Of a DNA stretch of 64,000 nucleotides, positions 50,495 to 59,489 are shown piece after piece. Source of the stretch: Acidobacteriota bacterium (lineage in GTDB: Bacteria > Actinomycetota > Acidimicrobiia > Acidimicrobiales > Palsa-688); the NCBI GenBank assembly GCA_028876385.1, contig JAGWSF010000062.1:44291-108290 (forward strand), in the 5' to 3' direction. The notes under the pieces are model-generated. The model was given only the letters and a program-made list of their open reading frames with translations. It was not told the DNA's origin and made no database searches. Positions within the stretch are counted from its first letter, which is position 1. Each line of letters begins with the position of its first letter. The position numbers and the translations under genes were made by a program.

Positions 50495-51646
50495 TTGAAG
50501 CTCGACCTGCTGTATGAGTTCCAGCCCCGGCCCAGGCCATGGGCCAAGCCCCATCCCTACGGCCAGCGCGAGGCCGAGCAGCGCTGCTACGACGAGGCCA
50601 TCGAGGAGATCCAGTTCGCCGACCGCCTCGGTTTCAACACCGTCTGGGTCGTCGAGCACCACTTTCGCGACGGCCGGTCGGCGTCGCCCTGCTCGGAGGC
50701 CATCCTCGGCGGCCTGGCGCTGTCCACCGAGCGGATCAAGCTCGGTTTCGGGGTGACGCTCACTCCCTTCGGGTTCATCCATCCGGCCCGCCTGGCCGAG
50801 AAGGTGGCGACTGTCGACGTCCTCTCCCACGGGCGCGTCGAGTGGGGTACGGGCCGGTCCACCCCCATGGAGCAGACGGCCTTCGGCGTTCCCCCCGACG
50901 ACCGGTCGCGCGCCCAGTGGCGCGAGGCCATAGAGATCGTGGTGTCAATGTGGGAGCAGGAGCGGTTCTCCTGGAACAGCGAGAACCTCGTGTTCCCCGA
51001 AAGGGTGCAGACACCCAAGCCCTACCAGGACCCCCACCCCCCCGTGTGGCAGGCGGCGGCGTCGCTGACCAGCGCGGTGAGCGCGGGAGAGCTGGGGCTC
51101 GGCCTGCTGTCGTTCGCGCTGCTCCAGCCGGTGGAGAAGATGGCCGAGCACATCCGGGCCTACCGCCGGGCCCAGGCGACGGCCCGGCCGGGCGACATGC
51201 TCACCCGGGTGAGGAACGACCGGGTGGGGGTGTACACCCTGGTCCACTGCTACGACGACGCCGACGAGGCGACGGCCTACGGGCTGTGGGATTCGGTCAA
51301 CTGGTGGTACCGCCACCTCGCCGAGTTCACCTTGGAGTGGGAGCTTCCGCACCTGTCCGAGGACGAGAAGGATCAGGTGTTCCCACTGCTGCAACCGGTC
51401 ATCCGCGGGGAAGTACCGGTCGAGCACTACCAGAAGGAGGACATGATCATCGTCGGCACCCCCGACGAGTGCCTGGACAAGATCCTCCGCTACGCGTCCG
51501 TCGGCGTCGACGAGCTGCTCTGCTACGTGCAGTTCGGGGACCTGCCCCACGAGAAGGTGATGCGCACCCTCGAGCTTCTGGCCACGGAGGTGATCCCACA
51601 GCTCGAGCAGCGGGGCCACCACGTCGGAGCCAACGCCCGCGTCTGA
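50495..51646 (+). CDS. LLM class flavin-dependent oxidoreductase (bacterial luciferase-like)
   Basis: A 383-residue luciferase-like protein with a TTG start after GAGGGGGGACG: LDLLYEFQPRPRPW at strand 1, YDEAIEEIQFADRLGFNTVWVVEHHFRDG (helix 1 and the EHH motif of FMN luciferase-type enzymes), KLGFGVTLTPFGFIHPARLAEKVATVDVLSHGRVEWGTGRSTPMEQTAFG and VWQAAASLTSAVSAGELGLGLL. EHH favours a two-component FMNH2 monooxygenase rather than F420. Followed closely by the ligase gene. Confidence 0.87.
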   Translation: MKLDLLYEFQPRPRPWAKPHPYGQREAEQRCYDEAIEEIQFADRLGFNTVWVVEHHFRDGRSASPCSEAILGGLALSTERIKLGFGVTLTPFGFIHPARLAEKVATVDVLSHGRVEWGTGRSTPMEQTAFGVPPDDRSRAQWREAIEIVVSMWEQERFSWNSENLVFPERVQTPKPYQDPHPPVWQAAASLTSAVSAGELGLGLLSFALLQPVEKMAEHIRAYRRAQATARPGDMLTRVRNDRVGVYTLVHCYDDADEATAYGLWDSVNWWYRHLAEFTLEWELPHLSEDEKDQVFPLLQPVIRGEVPVEHYQKEDMIIVGTPDECLDKILRYASVGVDELLCYVQFGDLPHEKVMRTLELLATEVIPQLEQRGHHVGANARV

Positions 51647-51687
51647 TCCACCCGCCGCCGAGGCGGGGAGGGAGCCGTCCGATTACG

Positions 51688-53196
51688 GTGGCCGCCGTGC
51701 CTACCGTTTGGGACCTGGTCGTGAAGGCCGCCGCCAACCACCCGGATCGTGTCCTCTTCTCCGACGAGCGGGGGCGCACCCTCACCACCACGGACCTGCG
51801 CGACCGGGCCGAGGAGGTGGCCGCCGGCCTCGGCGTCGCGGCCGGTCAGGTAGTGTCATGGCAACTGCCGACGTGCCTCGAAGCGGTGGTACTGCTCGTT
51901 GCCCTGGCCCGGGCCGGAGCGGTGCAGAACCCCATCATTCCCATACTGCGCGATGGCGACGTGAAGGTCATCTGCGAGGACGCCGGCACCGACCTCATGG
52001 TGGTGCCGGTCCGCTGGCGGGGCTTCGACCATGGGGCCATGGCCCGGCGTCTCGGCGACGAACGGGGCTTCTCGGTGGTGACGGTGGATCTCGAAGCCGA
52101 CCCGGGCGGCGGGTTACGCCTGCCGGGGGGCGACCCGTCGGGTCTGGCACCGCCACCCACCGACGACGACGTGTGCCGCTGGGTCTACTTCTCTTCGGGG
52201 ACCACCGCCCGGCCGAAGGGGGTGCGCCACACGGATCGATCGGTCATCGCCTCGTCGAACGGCGTGACGGACGGCCTGCGCATGACCGATGGCGATGTCT
52301 ACCCCATAGCGTGGCCCATCGCCCACATAGGCGGGATCGCCATGATCAACGCCGCCCTGCGCGGCGGTGGCCGGCTGGTGATGTTCGAGACGTTCGACCC
52401 CGCCGATATCGGTGAGCGGATGGCCCGGGTGGAGCCCACGCTCCTGGGCAGCGCCGTGCCGTTCTTCCGGGCCTACCTGGACGCCCAACGACGGCACGGG
52501 CCCGGGCCGCTCTTCCCCCGGCTGCGGGCCTTCGTCGCCGGCGGCGCCCCGACCCCGGCCGAGATCATCAGGGAGCTCGACGAGGCGTTCGGCACTCGGG
52601 GCATCGTCAACTCGTGGGGTTTGACGGAGTTCCCGATCGCGACCTATCCCGAGCTCGACGATCCGCCCGAGAAGCTGGCGACCACCGTCGGTCGGCCCGT
52701 GACGGGGGTGGAGGTCCGGGTGGTCGACGGCGAGCTGCGGGTGAAGGGCCCGCAATGCTTCGCCGGCTACACCGACCCGGCGCTGGACCGGGAGGCTTTC
52801 GACGAGGACGGCTGGTTGCGTACCGGCGACCTGGGTGCCGTCGACCAAGCCGGCTACGTGACGGTGACGGGCCGCCTCAAGGATGTGATCATCCGCAACG
52901 CCGAGAACATCTCGGCTCTGGAAGTCGAGGACCTCCTCCTGCGCCATCCCGATATTGCCGACGCCGCGGTCATCGGCCTACCCGACGCCCGCACCGGTGA
53001 GCGGGTGTGCGCGGTGGTGGTGGCCGCGGAGGGGCGGGAGGTGACCCTGGAGGCCATAGGGCGGCATTTGGTGGCTCAGGGTGCGACCCGCCAGAAGATC
53101 CCCGAGCAGCTCGAGGTGGTGGACGCCATACCCCGCAACGCCATGGGCAAGATAGTCAAGGCGGCTCTGCGGTCGTCCCTCCTCGACCGGCCCTGA
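51688..53196 (+). CDS. Acyl-CoA synthetase (AMP-binding ligase)
   Basis: A 502-residue ligase: PTVWDLVVKAAANHPDRVLFSDERG, FSSGTTARPKGVRHTDRS (P-loop, about 168-185), NSWGLTEFPIATYPELDDPPEKLATTVGRPVTGVEVRVVDGELRVKGPQCFAGYTDPA (A5-A6), WLRTGDLGAVDQAGYVTVTGRLKDVIIRNAENISALEVEDLLLRHP (A7-A8) and the Lys in AMGKIVKAAL. GTG at 51688 is used; GTG at 51697 is also possible, and GGGAGGGAG lies upstream. Cotranscribed with the luciferase-like gene. Substrate unknown. Confidence 0.88.
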   Translation: MAAVPTVWDLVVKAAANHPDRVLFSDERGRTLTTTDLRDRAEEVAAGLGVAAGQVVSWQLPTCLEAVVLLVALARAGAVQNPIIPILRDGDVKVICEDAGTDLMVVPVRWRGFDHGAMARRLGDERGFSVVTVDLEADPGGGLRLPGGDPSGLAPPPTDDDVCRWVYFSSGTTARPKGVRHTDRSVIASSNGVTDGLRMTDGDVYPIAWPIAHIGGIAMINAALRGGGRLVMFETFDPADIGERMARVEPTLLGSAVPFFRAYLDAQRRHGPGPLFPRLRAFVAGGAPTPAEIIRELDEAFGTRGIVNSWGLTEFPIATYPELDDPPEKLATTVGRPVTGVEVRVVDGELRVKGPQCFAGYTDPALDREAFDEDGWLRTGDLGAVDQAGYVTVTGRLKDVIIRNAENISALEVEDLLLRHPDIADAAVIGLPDARTGERVCAVVVAAEGREVTLEAIGRHLVAQGATRQKIPEQLEVVDAIPRNAMGKIVKAALRSSLLDRP

Positions 53197-53275
53197 CCGG
53201 CCCGGCGGCGAACCCGACCGGCAGTGGGTCAGGCCCGCGTTCGTGGCGGCCGGTACCGGTCCGGGGGTCGCCGTA

Positions 53276-54112
53276 CTAGTCGGCCACCTTGGAGCGGTCG
53301 TAGAGTCCGGTGCGCCACTGCGGCAGCAGGTCCTCGGTCATCCCCCACAGCTCCCGGGTGCTCGCGCCCCCGTCGACGACGAGCGTCTGTCCGCTGATGC
53401 GCTCGGCCAGGCCGGAGCACAGGAACAGGGCCGCGTTGGCGATGTCCCGGGTACGCGGCGGGGCGAGGGGATTGATGGCGTCGGCCGCCCAGGTACCCTC
53501 GGGCCAGTCCTCGTTTCCGGTCCCGACATTGCCGGGCGCCACCGCATTGGCCCGTATGCCGTAGCGGCCGAGCTCCTGGGCGAAGGTCTTGACCAGGCTG
53601 ATGACCCCGGCCTTGGCCGCACCGTAGGGCGCGTGCAGGGCGGCCGCGGCGATGCCGTCCACCGAGGCCAGGGCCACCAGGGACCCGCCCGTGCCCTGCT
53701 CCATCATGTGCCGGCCCACGGCCTGGAACACGTAGAAGACCTGCGTCAGGTTGTTGCGCAGGGTCCACTCCCAGTCCTCGGTCGAGAAGTCCCCCACCCG
53801 GTCCCAGCGGGCGCCGCCGACGATGTCCACGCAGGCGTCGAGCGAAGGTAGCTGTGACGCCGCTTGGACAACCGCTCCTTCCGCCTGGGCCCGGTCGGTG
53901 AGGTCGGCGACCACCGGGAAGGCCCGGCCCCCCGAGCGTTCGACTGCGGCAACCACTTCCGCGGCCCGTCCCTCGTCGATGTCCACGCACGCCACCGTCG
54001 CCCCGGCCGCAGCCAGACGCAGGCAGGTGGCCGGCCCGTGACCGGCCCGACCGGGCACCGAGCCGGCCCCCGCCACCAGCGCCCCCTTACCCTCGAGGCC
54101 GAAGCTGATCAT
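53276..54112 (-). CDS. SDR family NAD(P)-dependent oxidoreductase
   Basis: A 278-residue SDR: LEGKGALVAGAGSVPGRAGHGPATCLRLAAAGATVACVDIDEGRA (nucleotide site, Asp favouring NAD), VDIVGGARWDRVGDFSTEDWEW (NNAG region is divergent, IVGG), LVALASVDGIAAAALHAPYGAAKAGVISLVKTFAQELGRYGIRANAVAPGNVGTG (Y-x-x-x-K present as YGAAK) and ISGQTLVVDGGASTRELWGM. ATG at 54112 has GGTGGGGGTAAC before it. It is divergent from the IclR gene with a 14-bp palindrome between them. Probable alcohol or 3-hydroxyacyl-CoA dehydrogenase. Confidence 0.88.
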   Translation of the reverse strand: MISFGLEGKGALVAGAGSVPGRAGHGPATCLRLAAAGATVACVDIDEGRAAEVVAAVERSGGRAFPVVADLTDRAQAEGAVVQAASQLPSLDACVDIVGGARWDRVGDFSTEDWEWTLRNNLTQVFYVFQAVGRHMMEQGTGGSLVALASVDGIAAAALHAPYGAAKAGVISLVKTFAQELGRYGIRANAVAPGNVGTGNEDWPEGTWAADAINPLAPPRTRDIANAALFLCSGLAERISGQTLVVDGGASTRELWGMTEDLLPQWRTGLYDRSKVAD

Positions 54113-54142
54113 GCCGTTACCCCCACCGTTGATTTGCAATAT

Positions 54143-54156
54143 CGAAAGATCTTTCG
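54143..54156. promoter_or_regulatory. 14-bp perfect palindrome, candidate IclR operator
   Basis: CGAAAGATCTTTCG (54143-54156) is a perfect palindrome in the 101-bp gap between divergent SDR and IclR genes. A second CGAAAG half-site is near 54194-54199. IclR regulators often bind such inverted repeats between their own gene and a divergent target. Predicted by eye, not tested. Confidence 0.45.
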
Positions 54157-54213
54157 GAAGCATGAGCATAGTCACCGCCCCTGCTCGGGCCCCCCGAAAG
54201 GATCCTCCCTCCT

Positions 54214-55089
54214 TTGTCCCGCCCCGCCCTCGCCGCCGCCCGGGCCGTCTCGGTGCTGGACTTCCTCGCCAGCCACCCCACCGATTCGTTCACCCTGTCC
54301 GATCTGGCCGGGCGGCTGGACGTGAACCTGGCCTCGATGCACTCGTTGCTGGCCGTGCTGGTGGAGTCCGGCTACGTGCTGCGCCACGGCCGCCTGCGGA
54401 CCTACACCCTCGGTCCGTCAGTGGTAGCCCTCGGAACCGCCGCCCTCGAGTGTCACCCGGCCATCGACCGGGCCCGTGACGCGGGGCGCGCTCTGGCCGA
54501 GCGCACCGGTCTGGAAACGGCCGTCACCGCCGTCGCCGGTGATCAGATCGTCCACCTGGCCCGCTCGGGGGAGCCCACCCCGCACGGGGCCTCAGCCCTC
54601 GTCGGCCAGAGGATCCCCCTCGTGCCGCCGCTCGGCGCCGTCTTCCTGGCATGGGGGGACGCCGCGGATTGGTTGCGGCGCTCCAATCGGCCGGCGGCCC
54701 TGGCCAAGGTGCTACAGGGCGTGCGCGAGCGGGGCTACGCGGTGGCCCTCGACGGTCCGGGCCGCCGCCGCCTCGAGGCGGCCCTGCACGACCTGGCCGA
54801 CCACCCGACCGACCCGGCTCGCCGCGAGGCGGTGGTGGTGCTGCTGGCCTCGCTCGAAACCGACTCCTACCATCCGCCGAGCATCGCGCCGCGCCACCGC
54901 TACGACGTGTCGATGATCTCGGCCCCCATATTCGCCGAGGACGGCACCGTGCTGATGGCTCTCACCCTGGTGGGCTTCGAAGGAGGCCGGCGCGGCCATG
55001 AAGTGATCGCCTACGGCGAGATGCTCCGCGACGCGGCACTCGTGGTGACCCGCCGGACACGTGGGCGCGTCCCTCCCCGCACCGGCTGA
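54214..55089 (+). CDS. IclR-family transcriptional regulator
   Basis: A 291-residue IclR protein: RAVSVLDFLASHPTDSFTLSDLAGRLDVNLASMHSLLAVLVESGYVLRHGRLRTYTLG is the N-terminal winged helix (about 10-70); the rest is the GAF-like ligand domain (LAERTGLETAVTAVAGDQIVHLARSGEP, VGQRIPLVPPLGAVFLAWG and a C-terminal ISAPIFAEDGTVLMALTLVGF). TTG start at 54214; AAAGGA lies upstream. It likely senses an aromatic or organic acid and controls the divergent SDR or neighbouring catabolic genes. Confidence 0.88.
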   Translation: MSRPALAAARAVSVLDFLASHPTDSFTLSDLAGRLDVNLASMHSLLAVLVESGYVLRHGRLRTYTLGPSVVALGTAALECHPAIDRARDAGRALAERTGLETAVTAVAGDQIVHLARSGEPTPHGASALVGQRIPLVPPLGAVFLAWGDAADWLRRSNRPAALAKVLQGVRERGYAVALDGPGRRRLEAALHDLADHPTDPARREAVVVLLASLETDSYHPPSIAPRHRYDVSMISAPIFAEDGTVLMALTLVGFEGGRRGHEVIAYGEMLRDAALVVTRRTRGRVPPRTG

Positions 55090-55222
55090 CGACGGGTTGC
55101 GGGCCTTGCCCGACGACCTGGGGATCAGCCCTCGTCGTCGGTGAACCCGCTGGCCGCCGTTCCGGCCAGGACGTGCTTCATCGAGGCGGCGGGTGGCGTC
55201 ATGGATGGCACCCAGGCGGGGA

Positions 55223-56785
55223 TCAGCGGTCCGGCAGGAGCGAGTAGTCCGGGAAGTTGCCATAGAGGCGCTCCTTGGGACCGTCGGGGCCGTGGGTGAC
55301 GGCCTGGACGAGGAGGTCACCGCCCACGAAAGCCCCTTTCCAGGAGTGTCCGAGGCCGCCGAAGACCTCCTCTCGGTCACCGCGACTGCGGGGCTTGTTG
55401 ATCCCGACCTTGAAGGACTGGAGCTGCTCGGCGATGCGCTCGGCGAAGTCGATGTCGTCGGTGGCGATCGACCCGACCAGCGAACCGTTGCTGGCGTTCA
55501 TAGCCGCCAGCAGCTCCGACTCGGTGTCGACGATGACCACCGAGTCGATGGGCCCGAACGGCTCGGCGTGGTGCAGCGACCAGTTGGCGGGGGGCTGCAG
55601 GATGCAGGCGGGAGCGACGTAGGCCGAGATGTCCTGACCGTCGAGGAACTCGCCGTCGGCCAGGCTCCCCCGGTACAGGGGTATGCCCCCGCCGCGTTGA
55701 GCCTGCTCGAACTGTTCCATCAGATCGGCGGCTTTGGTGGCGTGGATCACCGGACCGAAGTCCAGATTGGGCAGCGGTTCGTCGGGCGCGGTAACCGCCA
55801 GGGGATGCCCGAAGCGGACCGATTTGACCACCGGCAGGTAGGTCTCGAGGAACGCCGGGAACAGGCGACGCTGGACCACGTAGCGGGGGTAGGCGGTGCA
55901 GCGCTGCTTGGCGTACTCGAAGCCCTTGCGCAGATGCTGGGCCAACAGGTGCCACTGACTGAAGTCCCAGATACCCCAGGTGTTGAGCCCTTCCTGCTCG
56001 AGCATGTGACGCCGGCCGGTGTCGGCGAGCGACACCGCCGCTTTGCGCCCGTTGGCCCGCCCGCCGACGAAGGCCAGCGCGCCGAGCCCCTCGGATCGGA
56101 CCAGCACCTCACCGAGGTGGCCGCCGACGCCCGACAGGAGAGTGACGGGCAGCCCGGCGCGCTTCATGAGCGCATGGGCCAGGGTCAACGTGTGGAACCC
56201 GCCCTGGCTGGGGGTCTTGGCCACCACCGCGTTCCCGGCCAGGAGCTGGACCAGTTCGGCGTGGACCTGAACGCTCATCGGGTAGTTCCAACTGGCGATG
56301 TTGGACACCGGTCCCGGCAGCGGGAGCCTGGGGGCATCCGTGCCGACGCCCAGTTGGCGTTCGATCTCGCCCACATACCAACGGACCCCGTCCAAGCAGC
56401 GGTCCACGTCGGCACAGGCCAGCCGCCAGGGCTTGCCTATCTCCCAGACCAGCAGCAGGGCCAGCAGGTCGCGGTGCTCGGTCATGGCATCCACCGCCGT
56501 GGTGACCCGGGCCCGACGCTCGTCGAGATCGACGCGGCACCAGTCGCGGTGTTCGGTGACGGCGTGGGCCACCGCCTGGTTGGCCTCGTCCAGATCGACC
56601 CGGGGAGGCCCCGGGATGGGGGTGCCGTCCACCGGGTTCACGTGGTCGCCCGGTATCCCCACCCGACGCCACTCCCCCCGCGTCAGGTTGCGCAAGCGGT
56701 CCGAATCGAACGCCTCGGGGGCCACCGACACGCAGCGGGCGTAGGTCTCCCACCACGAGGTTCCCGGCTTAAGGACAAGACTCAC
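55223..56785 (-). CDS. Aldehyde dehydrogenase family protein
   Basis: A 520-residue ALDH: SNIASWNYPMSVQVHAELVQLLAGNAVVAKTP for the cofactor site, HMLEQEGLNTWGIWDF (Glu region) and KGFEYAKQRCTAYPRYVVQRRLFPAFLETYL, whose Cys in QRC-T-A is the catalytic thiol. FGPIDSVVIVDTESELLAAMNASNGSLVGSI is typical of the end region. The N-terminal 60 residues are extra compared with many ALDHs. It would oxidise an aldehyde to an acid or an acyl-CoA. It is alone on the minus strand after the IclR gene. Confidence 0.87.
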   Translation of the reverse strand: MSLVLKPGTSWWETYARCVSVAPEAFDSDRLRNLTRGEWRRVGIPGDHVNPVDGTPIPGPPRVDLDEANQAVAHAVTEHRDWCRVDLDERRARVTTAVDAMTEHRDLLALLLVWEIGKPWRLACADVDRCLDGVRWYVGEIERQLGVGTDAPRLPLPGPVSNIASWNYPMSVQVHAELVQLLAGNAVVAKTPSQGGFHTLTLAHALMKRAGLPVTLLSGVGGHLGEVLVRSEGLGALAFVGGRANGRKAAVSLADTGRRHMLEQEGLNTWGIWDFSQWHLLAQHLRKGFEYAKQRCTAYPRYVVQRRLFPAFLETYLPVVKSVRFGHPLAVTAPDEPLPNLDFGPVIHATKAADLMEQFEQAQRGGGIPLYRGSLADGEFLDGQDISAYVAPACILQPPANWSLHHAEPFGPIDSVVIVDTESELLAAMNASNGSLVGSIATDDIDFAERIAEQLQSFKVGINKPRSRGDREEVFGGLGHSWKGAFVGGDLLVQAVTHGPDGPKERLYGNFPDYSLLPDR

Positions 56786-56953
56786 GGAGGCTCCTAGTGC
56801 ATCACGCCATCCCGGGGTGGGGCTGACGCTGCCGCCTAGAAAGTAGTCGAGGAACCTGACCTCCCATACGATCGGCTCCGTCAGAAACCTTGGTCGACCT
56901 CGATATCACGGCGCGGTAAGGTGCCGTCCTTGTCATAGTCCGAGGGGGACGTC

Positions 56954-57880
56954 ATGAGCCAAGCGGCACCGGATTACCGGTTCATCACCTACGAATCGTT
57001 GGACGACGGGACGATCGTGCGCATCATGCTCAACCGCCCCAAGCAGCGCAACGCCCAGAGCCGCGGTCTGCTCGTCGAGCTCGGTGACGCCTTCGCCCGG
57101 GCCGAGGCCGACGACACCGTGCGGGTGGTGATACTCGGGGGGAACGGCTCCATGTTCTCCTCGGGCCACGACCTCGGCAGCTCCGACTCCCGGGAGGAGA
57201 TGCTGCCCGGGCCCAACCAGCACGAGTCGTGGCGAACCAACGGGGGCGAGCGGGGCGGCGCGGAGCGGATGATGCTGCAGGAATGGCACTACTTCTTCCA
57301 GAACACGCTGCGGTGGCGCAATCTGCGCAAGATCACCATCGCCGAGGTCCACGGACCGGTGTTCGCCGCCGGGTTGATGCTGGCCTGGGCCTGCGATCTG
57401 ATCATGGCCGCCGAGGGAACCACTTTCGCCGACGTGGTCGGCACCCGCCTCGGCATGTGCGGCCTCGAGTACTTCGCCCATCCCTGGGAGTTCGGGCCCC
57501 GCAAGGCCAAGGAGCTCCTGCTGACCGGTGACTCCATCGACGTCGAGGAGGCCCACCGGCTGGGCATGGTCTCGAAGATCTTCCCGGCCGACCAACTGCA
57601 GGACATGACCCTCGAGTTCGCCCGCCGGATAGCTCGCGTCCCCACCATGGCCGCGTTGCTCATCAAGGAATCGGTCAACCAGAGCGTGGACAACATGGGC
57701 TTCTACACCGCGCTCAACGCCTGCTTCACCATCCACGAGCTGAACCACTCCCACTGGGCCTGGGTCCACGAGGACCGCTTTCCGGCGGCCACCCCGGCCG
57801 ACGGCATCGACGACTGGCGCAACCCCCCGCCGGTCGCCCCGGCCGTCAAGGACCGCCCCCGCGCCGACAGCCCGACCTGA
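56954..57880 (+). CDS. Crotonase-family protein
   Basis: A 308-residue crotonase with an ATG after GAGGGGGAC: IMLNRPKQRNAQSRGLLVELG, MFSSGHDLGSSDSREE (oxyanion), VHGPVFAAGLMLAWACDLIMAAEGTTFADVVGTRLGMCGLEYFAHPWEFGPRKAKELLLTGDSIDVEEAHRLGMVSKIFP. Neither hydratase Glu is visible (Met at the first site), while Glu and Asp near FADV and CGLEYF may serve instead. It is followed 18 bp later by an F420-type oxidoreductase; both likely form an operon. Confidence 0.88.
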   Translation: MSQAAPDYRFITYESLDDGTIVRIMLNRPKQRNAQSRGLLVELGDAFARAEADDTVRVVILGGNGSMFSSGHDLGSSDSREEMLPGPNQHESWRTNGGERGGAERMMLQEWHYFFQNTLRWRNLRKITIAEVHGPVFAAGLMLAWACDLIMAAEGTTFADVVGTRLGMCGLEYFAHPWEFGPRKAKELLLTGDSIDVEEAHRLGMVSKIFPADQLQDMTLEFARRIARVPTMAALLIKESVNQSVDNMGFYTALNACFTIHELNHSHWAWVHEDRFPAATPADGIDDWRNPPPVAPAVKDRPRADSPT

Positions 57881-57897
57881 GCGGCGCCGTCGACCGC

Positions 57898-58761
57898 ATG
57901 GAGTTCTACGTCTTTCTCCCCCAGATGAGGATGACCCTCGACGCCATCGTGGAGCGCTCCCGAGCGGCCGAGGCCGCCGGCTTCACCGGGCTGACGGGGA
58001 TGGACCATCTGGCCCCCCCGATGGCGTTCCAGTCGCCGATGTACGAGGCCATGGTCACCTCCACGTGGATCGCCGCCCGCACCGAGACCCTGAGGGTCGG
58101 GTCGCTGGTGCTCTGTGACTCCTTCCGCCATCCCGCCGTCCTGGCTCGGGAGGCCGTGTCCATCGACCATGCCTCGGGCGGTCGGTTCGATCTGGGCATC
58201 GGCTGGGGCTCGGTGCCCGATGAGCTCGGGGTGTTCGGCGTCGGCAGCACCGAGCCCAGGGTCCGGGTGGGGCGCCTCAAGGAGACCCTGGAGATACTCG
58301 AGGCGCTGTGGTCGGGCGAGTCCTTCGACTATAAGGGCGAACATTTCTGCCTCCGTGGCGCCCAACAGACCCCGACCCCGCTCGGGCGCATCCCCATCGT
58401 CATCGGCGGCGCCGGACCCAAGACCATGGAGCTGGTCGCCGCCCACGCCGATTGGTGGAACGTCCATGTCGGCATCCTGGACGAGCTCGAGCGGATGCGG
58501 CCGCGGGCGGGAAAGGCTCGGCTGTCGCTTCAGACCTACGTGTCCTTCGTGGACTCCGAGGAGCGGCGGGCCGACATCGAGCAGACCACCCGGCGCCGTT
58601 TCGGGGACGGCCCGGTCATCGGGTCGGCGGCCCAGCTCGTCGACCACTTCGGCGGGCTGGCGGAGCGTGGCGTGGAGCGGGTCTACGCCTGGTTCTGCGA
58701 CTTCGCCGTCCCGGACACCCTCGCCGCGTTCGGCGAGGGCGTCATCGCCGCTCTGCGCTGA
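57898..58761 (+). CDS. LLM class F420-dependent oxidoreductase
   Basis: A 287-residue luciferase-like enzyme: MEFYVFLPQMRMTLDAIVERSRAAEAAGFTGLTGMDHLAPP, VGSLVLCDSFRHPAVLAREAVSIDHASGGRFDLGIGWGSVPDELGVFGV and IPIVIGGAGPKTMELVAAHADWWNVHV, the F420-type barrel blocks. The GGAG-type site before it is not strong, but the ATG follows the crotonase by only 18 bp. Substrate unknown. It ends 5 bp before the convergent TetR gene. Confidence 0.9.
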   Translation: MEFYVFLPQMRMTLDAIVERSRAAEAAGFTGLTGMDHLAPPMAFQSPMYEAMVTSTWIAARTETLRVGSLVLCDSFRHPAVLAREAVSIDHASGGRFDLGIGWGSVPDELGVFGVGSTEPRVRVGRLKETLEILEALWSGESFDYKGEHFCLRGAQQTPTPLGRIPIVIGGAGPKTMELVAAHADWWNVHVGILDELERMRPRAGKARLSLQTYVSFVDSEERRADIEQTTRRRFGDGPVIGSAAQLVDHFGGLAERGVERVYAWFCDFAVPDTLAAFGEGVIAALR

Positions 58762-58765
58762 GCTG

Positions 58766-59371
58766 TCAGCGGGGCCGTCCAGCCGCGCCGGCGCGCCGGC
58801 AGAACGCCACCAGGTGGTCGACCTCCTCGGGCGTCGGCCCGGTGCCCGCCCACAGGTGTGTCGTCACCCGCCCCAGCATGGCGTGGGCCAGCAGGACGGC
58901 GTCCGAGCCGGGATCGTCGCCGCCCAGCTCGGTGAGGGGTCCGACCAGGAGCGCCCCGATGATCGCCGCGGCATCGTTGCGGTGACCCCCCGCATGCTCA
59001 CCTCCGTTCCACAGGACGGCCAGAGTGGCGGCGGCGATCTCGCCGTCGGCCTGGGACAAGATGCCCTCCACCCAGCGCCGAACCCGGCCCTCGGGTGTCG
59101 CCTCCTTGGCCATCTGATGGGCGAGGTAACCGGCGAGACGATCGGTACCGTCCTCGACGAGGGCGGCGACCAGCGCCGCCTTTGACGGGAAATGGCGGTA
59201 GAACGCCTCGTTGGACAGCCCCGACGCGGCGACGATGTCAGCTACCCGCGGTCGGGTCGCCGTCCCGTGGAGGCGGATCAACTCGAGGGCGGCGTCGAGG
59301 AGGCGGCGCACCTCCGAGGCGTAGTCGGCGCCGCGGCGGGCCAGGGTGCGACCGGCGATCCGCGCCGCCAC
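58766..59371 (-). CDS. TetR/AcrR-family transcriptional regulator
   Basis: A 201-residue TetR: YASEVRRLLDAALELIRLHGTATRPRVADIVAASGLSNEAFYRHFPSKAALVAALVEDG is the helix-turn-helix domain near the N-terminus; the rest is the helical ligand domain. The GTG at 59371 with GGCGGAGG just upstream is preferred. The longer ATG at 59449 would place the start codon in the middle of a 36-bp palindrome and has no ribosome site. It is divergent from the ACAD-APH operon and is its likely repressor, probably releasing on an acyl-CoA. Confidence 0.85.
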   Translation of the reverse strand: MAARIAGRTLARRGADYASEVRRLLDAALELIRLHGTATRPRVADIVAASGLSNEAFYRHFPSKAALVAALVEDGTDRLAGYLAHQMAKEATPEGRVRRWVEGILSQADGEIAAATLAVLWNGGEHAGGHRNDAAAIIGALLVGPLTELGGDDPGSDAVLLAHAMLGRVTTHLWAGTGPTPEEVDHLVAFCRRAGAAGRPR

Positions 59372-59428
59372 ATCGCCTCCGCCATGGGCGAAGTCACCGT
59401 CACTCCCCCGCCCGTCCGGCCCGGTGGG

Positions 59429-59464
59429 CAGAATTGCGTTCTGAACCATGAGAACTCTATTCTG
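59429..59464. promoter_or_regulatory. 36-bp imperfect palindrome, candidate TetR operator
   Basis: From 59429 to 59464, CAGAAT pairs with ATTCTG and GTTCT pairs with AGAAC about one centre (between 59446 and 59447); 13 of 18 positions match. It lies between the divergent TetR gene and the ACAD gene, just before the latter's ribosome site. The nested two-pair structure fits two dimers of a TetR protein. Confidence 0.65.
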
Positions 59465-59489
59465 GCACCCGATCAGAGGGAGGGTGCAA

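Noticed and set aside
50539..53196. Single long frame joining the luciferase-like region and the ligase
   Set aside because: The first part is an out-of-frame shadow of the luciferase-like gene; the ligase starts at a GTG near 51688.
59448..59489. Upstream ATG start for the ACAD11-like gene
   Set aside because: It falls in the candidate TetR operator and lacks a ribosome site; AGAGGGAGGG precedes the ATG at 59490.
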